Assembly: GCF_014200455.1 (NCBI RefSeq)
Contig: NZ_JACHBW010000028.1
Span: 1-64,000 of the forward strand
Origin: Paraburkholderia bannensis
GTDB taxonomy: Bacteria; Pseudomonadota; Gammaproteobacteria; Burkholderiales; Burkholderiaceae
DNA: 64,000 nt
Direction of reading: 5' to 3'
Below, piece after piece: positions 8,215 through 17,173 of this stretch. The notes beneath the pieces are model-generated. The model made no database searches and was not told the origin of the DNA. It was given only the letters and a program-made list of their open reading frames with translations. Positions within the stretch are counted from its first letter, which is position 1; the number at the start of each line of letters is the position of its first letter. A program made the position numbers and the translations under genes.

Positions 8215-9759
8215 TCAGGCCGCTTCGGTCGCCCGCGTGGTCACCGTGAGCGGCGCTTCGGCATCCTCACGACGCGGCGCGCGAAACACCTGATATTCGG
8301 CGATGGAAAAATGCGCCGTGGCGTGGCGGAAGCGCCATGTGAAGCCCGGCCAGAGCGTGGTGTTCTTGCCGTTGCGCGGATCGAGATACCAGCTCTTGCA
8401 GCCGCCCACCGACCAGATCGCACGATCGAGCTTCAGCTGGATGCGCTCGTTGTAGCGCGCTTCCACTTGCGGGCGAACTTCGATGGCGTCGGCGCGATCC
8501 TTCTTCATCGCATCGAGCGCGCCCAGGATGTATTCGATCTGCGACTCGATCATAAAGACCATCGAGTTGTGACCCAGCCCCGTATTCGGGCCGACAATCA
8601 TGAAAAAGTTCGGATAGCCAGGCAAACTCGTGCCGAGGTACGCATGCGCGCCGTTGCGCCACGTATCGACGATATCCACCCCGCCGCGCCCGACGATCGT
8701 GCCCGGCGCGAACGGGTCGGCCACCTGGAAGCCCGTGCCGTAGATCAGGCAGTCGACTTCGTGATGGCGGCCGTCGGCCGTGATCACGCCGGTAGCATCG
8801 ATACGTTCGATCGCGTGCGTCACCACGTTCACATTGGCGCGCGTGAGCGCCGGATAGTAGTCGTTCGAGATCAGCACGCGTTTGCAGCCGATCGTGTAAT
8901 CGGGCGTGACCGCCTCGCGCAGCGCCGGATCCTTGATGTGATGGCGAATATGGCGCAGCGCGATCTTTTGCACGTTTTTCATCAGCGAGGGATGGATCGC
9001 AAAACCCAGCACGCGCGATTCCAGCATCCAGTAAAGCCCGGCGCGCGCGATCTTTTGCGTGAATGGCAGCGAGCGGAACATCCATTGCTCGAACTTCGAG
9101 AGCGCCCGGTCGGGCTTGGGCATGATCCAGGGCGGCGTACGCTGGAACAGCGTGAGCTTTCCGACCTGCGGCGCGATCTTCGGCACGAACTGGATCGCGC
9201 TGGCACCCGTGCCGATCACCGCCACGCGCTTGCCTTCCAGCGCATAGCCGTGGTCCCACTGTTGCGAGTGAAACGCCTTGCCCTGGAACGTCTCCACGCC
9301 CGGAATCGCGGGCAGCGCGGCGCGCGAGAGCCCGCCCATCGCCGATAGCAACACGCGCGCCTCAACCCGCCGCCCGTTGGCGAATGCGAGCCGCCAGACG
9401 TGCGCCGACTCGTCCCACTGTGCGCTCTGCAGTTCGTGGTCGAAATTGAGCCACGGTTGAAGGCGGAACTTGTCCACGCAATGGTTCAGATACGCGCGGA
9501 TTTCCGGCTGGGGCGCGAACATGCGGGTCCAGCGCGGGTTGGGCGCAAAGGAGAACGAATAGACGTGCGATTGCACGTCGCACGCGCAACCGGGGTAATG
9601 GTTGTCGCGCCAGGTGCCGCCCACCGAGCCGGCTTTTTCGAACACGGCGAAATCGGTGTGTCCGCGCTGCAGCAGGCGGATCGCCATGCCAAGCCCGGCG
9701 AAGCCGGTGCCGATGATGGCGATGCCGACCGTCTCTAGAGACCGGGTGGGTGCGTTCAT
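8215..9759 (-). CDS. Baeyer-Villiger flavin monooxygenase
   Basis: 514-residue flavoprotein that would insert oxygen into a ketone using FAD and NADPH. It has an N-terminal FAD fold GTGFAG (17-22), the type I Baeyer-Villiger fingerprint F158-x-G-x-x-x-H164-x-x-x-W168-D169 and a second Rossmann motif GTGASA (183-188). The start at 9759 has AGGGAG 9 nt upstream. An in-frame ATG 24 nt further upstream would place that site inside the gene. It is the first gene of the minus-strand block, 46 nt before the SDR. Downstream hydrolases and the acyl-CoA ligase could process the ester product. Confidence 0.9.
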   Translation of the reverse strand: MNAPTRSLETVGIAIIGTGFAGLGMAIRLLQRGHTDFAVFEKAGSVGGTWRDNHYPGCACDVQSHVYSFSFAPNPRWTRMFAPQPEIRAYLNHCVDKFRLQPWLNFDHELQSAQWDESAHVWRLAFANGRRVEARVLLSAMGGLSRAALPAIPGVETFQGKAFHSQQWDHGYALEGKRVAVIGTGASAIQFVPKIAPQVGKLTLFQRTPPWIMPKPDRALSKFEQWMFRSLPFTQKIARAGLYWMLESRVLGFAIHPSLMKNVQKIALRHIRHHIKDPALREAVTPDYTIGCKRVLISNDYYPALTRANVNVVTHAIERIDATGVITADGRHHEVDCLIYGTGFQVADPFAPGTIVGRGGVDIVDTWRNGAHAYLGTSLPGYPNFFMIVGPNTGLGHNSMVFMIESQIEYILGALDAMKKDRADAIEVRPQVEARYNERIQLKLDRAIWSVGGCKSWYLDPRNGKNTTLWPGFTWRFRHATAHFSIAEYQVFRAPRREDAEAPLTVTTRATEAA

Positions 9760-9970
9760 CCGGAGCGTCTCCCTATGGTTCATTATTAACTGTTACATTG
9801 AATGATGTAAACATAGTGCGCGAAGCGGCCGCGCGCAAGAGGCTAGAGGGAGCATTCCAGGAAATGCACGCGAGCGCCATGAACGGGCGCAAACGCCCGT
9901 CTGGCATGGCGTTTCTTGATTCAGGAAGTTGCGCGAAGGCGCTTCGAACGAGAGGAAATAAACAGGGCCA

Positions 9971-9999
9971 AAATAAAAAACGCGGCGTTAAGCCGCGTT
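9971..9999 (-). terminator. Intrinsic terminator of the merR-like gene
   Basis: On the minus strand an 8-bp stem (AACGCGGC, loop TTAAC, GCCGCGTT) is followed by a T-rich tail (TTTTATTTT), 22 nt after the MerR stop codon. It separates the regulator from the monooxygenase operon. Confidence 0.8.
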
Positions 10000-10021
10000 C
10001 TGGCCGTGGTGCGGCGCGGGA

Positions 10022-10912
10022 TCAGCGCTTTTTGCTGGCGGCCTTTTTGGGGGTACGAGGCGATTTTGCGGTGGCCTCATCAGCTGCGGCGACCAACGCT
10101 GCTTCGGCGTCCGGCGCGCTGCGGCGGCCCAGTTTCTGGTCGAGGATCGTGGCCACGCGCCCACCCAGATAGTCGCTCGACTGTTCTTCCAGTGCGCGCA
10201 GGATTTCGTTCTCCACGAACACCGTGGAAAGTGGCCGCAGCCGCCAGATCGCGTCGACCAGCGCGGGCATGTCGGTGGCGGGCGGCAGCGCGCCCGCGTC
10301 GTAGCGGTCGAGATGGCGCACCACCATCTCCACCAGCACGCGCGCGATGGCGTCGAAATGCGGCCGCGCTTCTTCCAGCACGTCGAGCAGCTCGCGCGCC
10401 GGAATGCCTTCGCGCACCGTGGCCGCGGCGGCGTCGAGCATGGCCGGATTGCGCGCGACGAAGGACAAACCCTTGCGTTCGAGCAGCCCCAGATCGGCAA
10501 GGCGCGTGAGGCTGCTGGGCGCTTGCGGGCCGAACAGCTTGATCAGTTCGGGCAGCGAATAGGTCTTCGGGCGCGCATGCGACCACGGGCCGCCAATGGC
10601 GTTTTCGAGGCCGAGGATCGAGCGCAGATCGCCGCCATCGTCGATGGCCTTGATGAGATCCTGGATGTTCGAGAGCGTATAGCCGCGCGCGAGCAGGTGA
10701 TTGATGAGCTTCAGGCGCGCGACGTGCGAATCGTTATAGATGCCCACGCGGCCGCGCTTGTCGGGCGGCATGAGCAGGTCGCGATCCTGATACGCGCGCA
10801 CGTTGCGCACGGTCGTGTTCGCCACGCGCGCGAGTTCATCGACCGTGTATTCGCTGTCGGTGGCGCGCTCGGGCGCGAGTTCGGTCTCGGGGGGCGTGGA
10901 CGATTTCGGCAT
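10022..10912 (-). CDS. MerR-family transcriptional regulator
   Basis: 296-residue regulator. The N-terminal winged helix-turn-helix (about residues 22-90) has the MerR pattern: YTVDELARVANTTVRNVRAY, then YNDSHVARLKLI and LLARGYTLSNIQDLI. The C-terminal 200 residues are an uncharacterised helical effector domain, ending in a lysine- and alanine-rich tail. It lies upstream of and parallel to the monooxygenase operon and is separated from it by its own terminator. It is therefore a good candidate for its controller. The inducer is unknown. Confidence 0.85.
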   Translation of the reverse strand: MPKSSTPPETELAPERATDSEYTVDELARVANTTVRNVRAYQDRDLLMPPDKRGRVGIYNDSHVARLKLINHLLARGYTLSNIQDLIKAIDDGGDLRSILGLENAIGGPWSHARPKTYSLPELIKLFGPQAPSSLTRLADLGLLERKGLSFVARNPAMLDAAAATVREGIPARELLDVLEEARPHFDAIARVLVEMVVRHLDRYDAGALPPATDMPALVDAIWRLRPLSTVFVENEILRALEEQSSDYLGGRVATILDQKLGRRSAPDAEAALVAAADEATAKSPRTPKKAASKKR

Positions 10913-11033
10913 GCGCCGATTTTAGCGCGAGCGGTCGTGCGAGCGCGAGACGCTGTCCCGCGCGAAGGTGCGCTGGACCACCCCGCACCCTTACCGACAC
11001 TTACGCATCGCGGCGCGTGATGCTCAGGCGGGC

Positions 11034-11873
11034 TCAGAACCGGTACGAGACGCCCAGATACGAAATCAGCGGATCGGCCTTGAGTTCGGCGCGGCTCACG
11101 GCAAGCTCGGTGCCGTCGGCGGCCTTCACGATCACGGACGACGTGGTCTTCAGCGGAATATAGGTGAGCGAGGCGACGATGCCAAAGTGCGCCGTGACGT
11201 TGTACGTCGCGCCAAGGTTGAATACCGGCTGCCACGATGAAGACGCCTTCGCGCTGACCTGCGTCTGTCCGGGCTTGCCAGCGCCCGCGGCCAGCACCGC
11301 GCCCAGATCGTCCTGCGTGGCCTTCACGAAGTTCGGATTGAGCTGGATCGACGAGAACCAGTTGTACGACACGCCCACGCCCACGAACGGGCGGAATTTC
11401 GCATCGGCATCCCGGAAGTAGTACTGAAAGATCAGGGCCGGGCTCCACTGGCGCACGCTCGTCACGATCGGATTGGTGGACGCATCGCTCAGGTTCTGGC
11501 TGCCGAGCGCGCCCGCCGGTCCGGGCGGCTTGATGGTGCCGTGGCCGTAGAGCTTGAAGGTGGGCGGCACGCCCGCCACCGACGACACCGCGATGTGATC
11601 GGTCAGAAAGTGCGTGAACACGAGACCCACCGTATCCGCCTTGCTGGTCGACAGGCCGGTGCCCTGCGAGGTGAACGAACCCGGCAGGCGCAGCGGCGTG
11701 TTGATCGGCGTGGGCGCAACGGTCGTAGTGAGCGGCGTGCTCGATTGCTGTGGCATGACGTGGAACCAGCCGAGCACGGCCACATTGTCGCCCGCATGCT
11801 GGGCATGGGCAGCCGTGGAGAGGCCGGCGGCGAACATCGCCGCGGCCGCTGCCTTCGCAGTGCGTCTCATCAT
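11034..11873 (-). CDS. OmpW-family outer membrane protein
   Basis: 279-residue outer membrane protein. A signal peptide (residues 1-24, cleavage near AHA-Q) is followed by amphipathic beta strands typical of the 8-stranded OmpW barrel: VGLVFTHFLTDHIAVSSVAG, FQYYFRDADAKFRPFVGVGVSYNWF and a C-terminal strand ending in F (SYLGVSYRF). OmpW proteins are small hydrophobic channels. The position between the monooxygenase locus and two DUF2957 lipoproteins suggests uptake of a hydrophobic substrate, which is inference. Confidence 0.85.
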   Translation of the reverse strand: MMRRTAKAAAAAMFAAGLSTAAHAQHAGDNVAVLGWFHVMPQQSSTPLTTTVAPTPINTPLRLPGSFTSQGTGLSTSKADTVGLVFTHFLTDHIAVSSVAGVPPTFKLYGHGTIKPPGPAGALGSQNLSDASTNPIVTSVRQWSPALIFQYYFRDADAKFRPFVGVGVSYNWFSSIQLNPNFVKATQDDLGAVLAAGAGKPGQTQVSAKASSSWQPVFNLGATYNVTAHFGIVASLTYIPLKTTSSVIVKAADGTELAVSRAELKADPLISYLGVSYRF

Positions 11874-12091
11874 TCCTCCCTGTTACTCTCAGGTTCGGGT
11901 GGCCTGCCCGCGCGCGGCAGCCGTCTCGTGAACGGCTGGTCCTGCGCGCGCCTTTCGGCTCGCCGTCGTGCGCGATCCAGGCGTGCAAGCCTGGCATCGC
12001 GCGCGGGCGATGAGCGGTCACCTCATGGGCAGCTTGTCCCTCGTCGAACGCTGCATAATTTCAGACCCGTTCAGGCATCCAGAACGTGCGA

Positions 12092-13363
12092 TCACTGCAC
12101 GAAAGCACCCGCCGTGAAGTACGGCGCCGACGCATTCGTCAGGTCGAGGAAGCTGAACACGCCGCCGGTGAAGGTCATCTTGCCGGTCGGCGTCGTGCCG
12201 GTCGAAGCATTCACATGCGTGGTCGTGACGACGCCCGGCACACTCTGCGCGAAGTTCAGATCGAGCGCGGTCGCAAGCGACGCCTGCGAAGCGTTGAATG
12301 GATCGAGCAGCGTGCCCTGCGTGCCGCTGAGCGCGAGCGTGCGATAGTCGAACTGGCTATCGACGCTGATGTACTCGCCATCCTGCGAACCTTGCGCGAC
12401 GGCCATTTGCGGCGCGAGCACCGAAATGCCCGATTCGTCGTCGGCGACCGGGCCGGTTGCGCCGCTTTGCGGATCGGTGCCGATCTGCGGATACGCAACG
12501 CCCGTGCGCACGAGCACCGGCACGAGCTGGCCGCGCAGTTTGCCGACGATCATGAAGCCCTTCGCCGCGTTCTTGCCGGTGACGAGCGTGGGCTTGACCT
12601 GCCCCTGGAAGTTGTCGGTTTCGAATGCGCCGCTGCCGTCGCTCGACTGCGTGAGATTGGTGCCGGGCTGCTGGCATTTGCCTGCGTTCACGCCGGTGTT
12701 GTCGCACTCCTGCCATGTGCCGTCGGCATTGATGGTGATCTTCGCGTCCACGGCGGCGGGCAGGAAGTTCTGCGACGGCACCTGGTGATAGCCGAGCTGG
12801 TTATACGTGCCTGCCACGTTGGCGATATTGGTTTCGATCGACGAGAAAGCGATAAACGGGTAATACGGGAACTTGGTGTCCGGCACCACGCCGATACCGC
12901 CCGAGCCCGCGAACTGGATCTCCGCGCCCGGAATCGTGCCGCCCGCCACGCCCATGCCGATAAACACGCGCGCCGGCCGCGACGAATCGAGGCTCGCGCC
13001 GTTCAACTGGAACGCGCACTGGTTGAGCTTGGCCGTGGGCAGGCCGGTTTCCTGCGTGATCGTGCCGGAGACCACTGTGCCCTTGCGCGTGGGCGTGACG
13101 GTGCCGGTGGTGGCCGGAATCGGCGATTCGACGTAGGTGATCTGCCAGGTCTTTTTGGTGGTATCGAGTTGCAGCTTGACGAGTTCACCGTCACCGCCGC
13201 CGCCCGTATACACGGTGTTGTAGTCGAGCGAGGTCGGGCACAGCGCCGTTTCGACCAGCGGCGGGCTGCTGCTGCCACCGCCGCCGCAAGCGCCCAGCGT
13301 GAGCATCAGCGGGGCGCCCACGCCAACCATGGCGAGGCACTTCGCGAAGTGCTTTGATTGCAT
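12092..13363 (-). CDS. DUF2957 domain lipoprotein (paralogue 1)
   Basis: 423-residue lipoprotein. A lipobox LGAC places the lipidated cysteine at residue 26, followed by a glycine/serine linker. The rest fits DUF2957, a family found mainly in Burkholderiaceae, with a predicted beta-rich fold and shared blocks such as YPFIAFSSIETN and a DDESGI motif. It is a tandem paralogue of the gene at 13485-14852: both have cysteines near the N-terminus, a VAGG.IPGA block and a DESGI block. The function is unknown. The neighbouring porin and lipid-metabolism genes suggest an envelope role. Confidence 0.8.
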   Translation of the reverse strand: MQSKHFAKCLAMVGVGAPLMLTLGACGGGGSSSPPLVETALCPTSLDYNTVYTGGGGDGELVKLQLDTTKKTWQITYVESPIPATTGTVTPTRKGTVVSGTITQETGLPTAKLNQCAFQLNGASLDSSRPARVFIGMGVAGGTIPGAEIQFAGSGGIGVVPDTKFPYYPFIAFSSIETNIANVAGTYNQLGYHQVPSQNFLPAAVDAKITINADGTWQECDNTGVNAGKCQQPGTNLTQSSDGSGAFETDNFQGQVKPTLVTGKNAAKGFMIVGKLRGQLVPVLVRTGVAYPQIGTDPQSGATGPVADDESGISVLAPQMAVAQGSQDGEYISVDSQFDYRTLALSGTQGTLLDPFNASQASLATALDLNFAQSVPGVVTTTHVNASTGTTPTGKMTFTGGVFSFLDLTNASAPYFTAGAFVQ

Positions 13364-13484
13364 ACCGCGTCTCCAGATTCATTCTTGTAGGCGGGGCGCC
13401 GGCTCCCTGTCGTGGCGCCCCGTTCTGGCTTGCTGCGTGCTGCCTGTTTCCTGCTACCTGTTGATTCGTTATGCGAATCAGCGC

Positions 13485-14852
13485 TTACTGTGGCTGGATC
13501 AGCGCGCCCACACCGAAGTACGGCGAGTTGGACGTTTCGCTATTCGCCGACGTCGAGGTGACGCCGCCGTTTTCCTCGCCATTCAGGAAGATGCCGTACA
13601 GGCCCCCCACGGCGATCACGTTGCCGGTCTTGCCGTTGTTGTCGGTCGCGCCGATCAGACCCGGGTGCGTCTGTGTGTAATCGAGCGTGAACGTGCTTTG
13701 CGTCTTCATCGTCGAGGGTTTGAGGAAGCCGCCCGTGGCGCCGTTGATGAGCGTGGCCGTGTAGGCGAAGTTCGAATCCGCGCCAACAAAGCTGCCGTCG
13801 AACGAACCGGAGGTGAGCGTGCTGGCGGGCGCCATCATCGCGATGCCCGATTCGTCGTCCACGGCGAGCGAAGTGAGGCTCTCGTTTACGTAGCCCGTGC
13901 GCACGACCACCGGCACGATCTTGCCGTTGAGCTTGCCGAGAATCAGATGGCTCGCTCCGCCGTGCGCGAGCAGCGCGACGGACGCCGACTGGATGCGCGG
14001 TGCATTGGCACTGGTGAAGTAGCTGCCATTCGAATCCGTGGCCCACTGCGAGGTGGCCGTATCGCACGACGTGTTGGTCGCGCCGCTCGTCACGCTGCAA
14101 TTGCCGCTGGCGTCGTAGGTTTCCTGGGCGGTCGTGGCGGCCGCGGCGAAGTTCTGCGTCGGCACGATGTGATAGAGCAGCGCATTCCAGTTGCCCTGCA
14201 GGTCGGAAAGACTCGTGCTGACCGACGAGAACGCCAGGAACGGATAGAAGTCGAAGGTGCGCGACTTCACGCTCGGAAACAGCAAGGCGGCCGTGCTGTC
14301 GCCGCCGATATTGACCGTTGCGCCGGGGATGCCGCCGCCCGCCACGCCAAAGCCCACGTAGATCGTTGGCGGGTTATTGGCGTTGTACGCGGTGGTGTAG
14401 GTGCTGCCGTTGAGCGTGCCGGTGCCTTGCTGAAGCTGGAACGCGCAGGCGATCTGCGCGGCCGTGGGCAGTGCGCCGCTGGGCGGATGCTGGACCGCGC
14501 CGGTGATCGTGAGACCCGCACGCGTGTTTTGCACCGAACTCGACTGTGCCGGAATCGGCGAGGCGAGGAAGGTCAGCGAGTAGGTCATCTTGGTGGGATC
14601 GATGCTCAGGCTCACCACCTCGCCGCTGCCCGCGCCGCCCAGATACGTGTTCTTCGCGATATCGGCATCGGCCGGGCAGAGCGCCGTCGCAGCGGTCGCG
14701 CTGCTGGGTGCGCCCTGACCCGTGCATGTCGAGCCCGAGCATTGCGCCGGATTGATCGCCGACGGATCGCTCGCCTTGCCTCCACCACATGCAACTAGAA
14801 GCGGCGTTGCGGCTGCGGCCAGCGCGACGCAGCGGACAATGCTCTCGAACAT
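13485..14852 (-). CDS. DUF2957 domain lipoprotein (paralogue 2)
   Basis: 455-residue lipoprotein with lipobox LVAC (Cys22) and the same overall layout as its downstream neighbour: LCPADADIAKNTYLGG near the N-terminus, GVAGGGIPGATV, FYPFLAFSSVSTS and VDDESGIAMM. It has a longer low-complexity linker than paralogue 1. About 120 nt separate the two genes, so they may be expressed together. The duplication is evident from the shared blocks. The biochemical role is unknown. Confidence 0.8.
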   Translation of the reverse strand: MFESIVRCVALAAAATPLLVACGGGKASDPSAINPAQCSGSTCTGQGAPSSATAATALCPADADIAKNTYLGGAGSGEVVSLSIDPTKMTYSLTFLASPIPAQSSSVQNTRAGLTITGAVQHPPSGALPTAAQIACAFQLQQGTGTLNGSTYTTAYNANNPPTIYVGFGVAGGGIPGATVNIGGDSTAALLFPSVKSRTFDFYPFLAFSSVSTSLSDLQGNWNALLYHIVPTQNFAAAATTAQETYDASGNCSVTSGATNTSCDTATSQWATDSNGSYFTSANAPRIQSASVALLAHGGASHLILGKLNGKIVPVVVRTGYVNESLTSLAVDDESGIAMMAPASTLTSGSFDGSFVGADSNFAYTATLINGATGGFLKPSTMKTQSTFTLDYTQTHPGLIGATDNNGKTGNVIAVGGLYGIFLNGEENGGVTSTSANSETSNSPYFGVGALIQPQ

Positions 14853-15291
14853 ATGTCTGCCTCCCTGTCTCGTAATAATTTATGCGCTGAAGATTGGATC
14901 ATGACATTGCACGCTGTCAATTGAACGAATCACTCTAAAACCGCGCCAGCAAGCCGTATCGCCTGCGCTGTCACGGCTCGGACCTGCCGCAACAGGGGTT
15001 TGTCCTGATGTGTCCGCCGCGCACGGCGGGGCGCCGGCGCAACCGGCATTCCTGGCGCGGTCCGCGCAGATTCCCGAAAGGTGGGACGATCGTTGCGCGC
15101 GCATATTATGGATAACGGCCTTTTGCGGATCGACAAGCTAGAGGCAAACCCTGATTACGATGCATAACGAATGAAAATTTGCGGGCAAGATTCGCAAATT
15201 CATTCCAGGCAATTTGCTTTGGTATCCGAATAAATGAATTCAGGGTTACGTGATTTATTCGAGGTTGATTTTGGCGGGCTATTTGCCGGGC

Positions 15292-15312
15292 TAAGGTGAG
15301 GGGATTCGGGAT
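15292..15312 (+). repeat. 21-bp dispersed repeat, copy 5
   Basis: Reads TAAGGTGAG then GGGATTCGGGAT. First member of the dense cluster around the gene at 15662. Confidence 0.75.
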
Positions 15313-15336
15313 CTGGTTTCAGGCCTCGCCGAGGTG

Positions 15337-15357
15337 AAAGGTGAGGCTTTTCGGGAT
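15337..15357 (+). repeat. 21-bp dispersed repeat, copy 6
   Basis: Reads AAAGGTGAG then GCTTTTCGGGAT. It is 45 bp from copy 5, and both are followed by a TCGG or TCTGG sequence. Confidence 0.8.
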
Positions 15358-15425
15358 CGGAATCGACCGAAGATCAATGCGGCCCGAAATGCGCCCGGTA
15401 AACCGCTATACGTTGCGAAAACGGC

Positions 15426-15446
15426 AAAGGTGAGTATTTTCGGGAA
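15426..15446 (+). repeat. 21-bp dispersed repeat, copy 7
   Basis: Reads AAAGGTGAG then TATTTTCGGGAA. It shares the GAGTATTTTC core with copy 8. Confidence 0.8.
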
Positions 15447-15542
15447 CCATAAACGCCCCTGAAAGCCGAAAAAATCGGTTTTTCAGGATGTATTCAAGTT
15501 ACTTTGCAGATTTTTTAAATAAAAGTGACTGGCCGCGGATTT

Positions 15543-15563
15543 TAAGGTGAGTATTTTCAGGAG
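15543..15563 (+). repeat. 21-bp dispersed repeat, copy 8
   Basis: Reads TAAGGTGAG then TATTTTCAGGAG. It ends about 100 nt before the start of the unknown gene at 15662. Confidence 0.8.
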
Positions 15564-15661
15564 GGGCTTTGATCTCCTGTAATCGGCTGTTTATTGAGAA
15601 CCGGTATAAATAGCGATCGGCGCGGGCCGATGCCGCCCGCGCCGCGCTACGGAGTTGCACG

Positions 15662-16678
15662 ATGGGACTTTTCGACCGCCTGTGGCCGCGCAAACGTGTG
15701 CAGCCACTCCAGGAAACGGCGCAGACGCGCGCCCTCGTTGATCGGCTGACGGTGCTCAGCCCGTCGCTCAAGCTCGCGCGCGCGTATCGCGAACGGCTGG
15801 TGCCGGCGCTTGCCACCTCGCTTGGCTATATCAGCGAGCTGGTCGAGCGTCTGCCGCCCGCTCACGAAGCGAGCGCCGCGAACTGGCTCGCCGATCCCTA
15901 CATCCACGCGTTCTTCGCCGCGCCCGATGAAATCGCGCCCGTGTTGAGCCGCTCGCCCGAACTGCACGCGTGGTTCGACAGCCATCCGCTCGCGCGCGAA
16001 ACCTGGGCCGTGCTAGGTATGGCGATGAACGAACGGCGCGGCTTCGGCGTCAGGCAGCAGGGCGACCAGGTGCACGCCGACGTCGCGCAGACCACGGTGA
16101 GCTTCGACGATCATCAGGTGCGTGTTTGCGGCGAAAGCGAAGCGGACTTGCGCGCGCAGATCGTGCAGCGCGTGGTGGAGCAGATCGCGCTGGAAGGGCT
16201 CGCGCAGATCGCCGCAGACGAGTCGCGGCGCGGCGCGCTCGAAGAGGAAAGGGCGCTGCTGCGCACGCGCCGCCAGCTGCTCACGCGTCAGGGCGCGGGC
16301 ACGCAGCACATGGTGGGCGAGCGCGCGCTCGCGGATGCCGCGGAGCTCGCACGGCTGGAGGCGGAAATTGCGGCCAATGAGCAGGCGCTGGCAGGGCTGG
16401 GTCTCAAGACCGATGCGATCGAGCATGAACTGGAAGTGATCTGCGACGTGCTGGGCCATCCCGCCAGGCACGCCAACGTGGAGATGCGCCAGCTGACGCT
16501 CAACCCGATGAACGTCGTGATGGAGCCGGCCGAGGGTGGCGTGCCGATCGTGTTTCCGCTCGCGCATATTCCGGCGAGCCCGCAAGGCGTGCGCGCGTTT
16601 TCGCTGGTGCGCTTCGCGCGCGCGGATCTGGTGGCGTTGCCGAAGGTGCTGGATGCGGACAGCCGGTTCGTGATCTGA
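15662..16678 (+). CDS. Unknown protein with central coiled coil
   Basis: 338-residue cytoplasmic protein with no signal peptide and no membrane segment. I do not recognise a family. Residues 1-20 are basic (LFDRLWPRKR). Residues about 160-270 form a long heptad-rich helical segment full of Glu, Ala and Arg (RRGALEEERALLRTRRQLL, then LARLEAEIAANEQALAGL) that should be a coiled coil. The C-terminus (LTLNPMNVVME to LPKVLDADSRFVI) looks globular. The gene is alone, with four copies of the 21-bp repeat upstream and four downstream, all in its own sense. A link between protein and repeat is possible but purely inferred. Confidence 0.8.
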   Translation: MGLFDRLWPRKRVQPLQETAQTRALVDRLTVLSPSLKLARAYRERLVPALATSLGYISELVERLPPAHEASAANWLADPYIHAFFAAPDEIAPVLSRSPELHAWFDSHPLARETWAVLGMAMNERRGFGVRQQGDQVHADVAQTTVSFDDHQVRVCGESEADLRAQIVQRVVEQIALEGLAQIAADESRRGALEEERALLRTRRQLLTRQGAGTQHMVGERALADAAELARLEAEIAANEQALAGLGLKTDAIEHELEVICDVLGHPARHANVEMRQLTLNPMNVVMEPAEGGVPIVFPLAHIPASPQGVRAFSLVRFARADLVALPKVLDADSRFVI

Positions 16679-16700
16679 ACCCGGGCAGACCTTCCGGCAC

Positions 16701-16721
16701 AAAGGTGAGGGTATTCGGGAT
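16701..16721 (+). repeat. 21-bp dispersed repeat, copy 9
   Basis: Reads AAAGGTGAG then GGTATTCGGGAT. It begins 23 nt after the stop codon of the unknown gene. Confidence 0.8.
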
Positions 16722-16847
16722 CGTGGGGCGGCGACGTTTGTTCGGCTCTGCGAAGCGTGAGGTGATCCAGGATGCGTGACTTCAGCTCACTCGACGAAAC
16801 GGTCTCGCGCAAGAAGTCACGCAATTTCTGCGTAAATCATGCCCGAA

Positions 16848-16870
16848 AATTTCCTGGGAGTCCCAGGTCA
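16848..16870 (+). repeat. Second short repeat, palindromic, copy A
   Basis: Contains the perfect palindrome CCTGGGA-G-TCCCAGG (16853-16867), preceded by AATTT and followed by TCA. A related copy lies at 17078-17101. Both also have a TTTCTGC stretch nearby on the left. Confidence 0.6.
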
Positions 16871-16915
16871 CGCCAGGTGATTGCTAACCCCGGCCCGGTG
16901 ATGACACGCAAAGCC

Positions 16916-16936
16916 AATGGTGAGGGTTTTCGGGAG
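16916..16936 (+). repeat. 21-bp dispersed repeat, copy 10
   Basis: Reads AATGGTGAG then GGTTTTCGGGAG. Confidence 0.8.
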
Positions 16937-17077
16937 GTGATGCGCGCGGCACGTGCAGTTGGCGTGCGGTGAGGGAACGAAACGGCCGGCGATTCACCGT
17001 TTTCGTGAGCAGTTTTCGTGAGTACTGCGAGACGGATATTGGAGAAAAACCGCTGGTACAAGGCCGTTTTTCTGCAG

Positions 17078-17101
17078 AATTTTCCTGGTAGTCCCAGGTT
17101 A
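17078..17101 (+). repeat. Second short repeat, palindromic, copy B
   Basis: Contains CCTGG-TAGTC-CCAGG (17084-17098), a variant of copy A with the same AATTTTCC entry and AGGTTA exit. It lies between copies 10 and 11 of the 21-bp repeat. Confidence 0.6.
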
Positions 17102-17152
17102 AGCGAAGCGAATTTTTTCGAATTCGTATCGCTGACACCGGCTAAAAAGGGC

Positions 17153-17173
17153 AGAGGTGAGAATGTTCGGGAG
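17153..17173 (+). repeat. 21-bp dispersed repeat, copy 11
   Basis: Reads AGAGGTGAG then AATGTTCGGGAG. Confidence 0.75.

Larger units (their letters stand above)
14853..15661. other. AT-richer intergenic region with four repeat copies
   Basis: About 800 bases without a convincing gene, visibly richer in A and T than its surroundings from about 15160 onward. It has four copies of the 21-bp repeat in one orientation (15292, 15337, 15426, 15543). It also has an inverted repeat, GAATAAAT at 15228-15235 with ATTTATTC at 15253-15260. It must contain the promoters of the DUF2957 gene (leftward) and of the unknown gene at 15662 (rightward). Confidence 0.6.

Noticed and set aside
16757..16773. Further repeat copy TGAGGTGATCCAGGAT
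   Set aside because: It lacks about five central bases and the invariant GGTGAG, so it is at most a decayed remnant. The same applies to 1181-1201 and 51685-51705.
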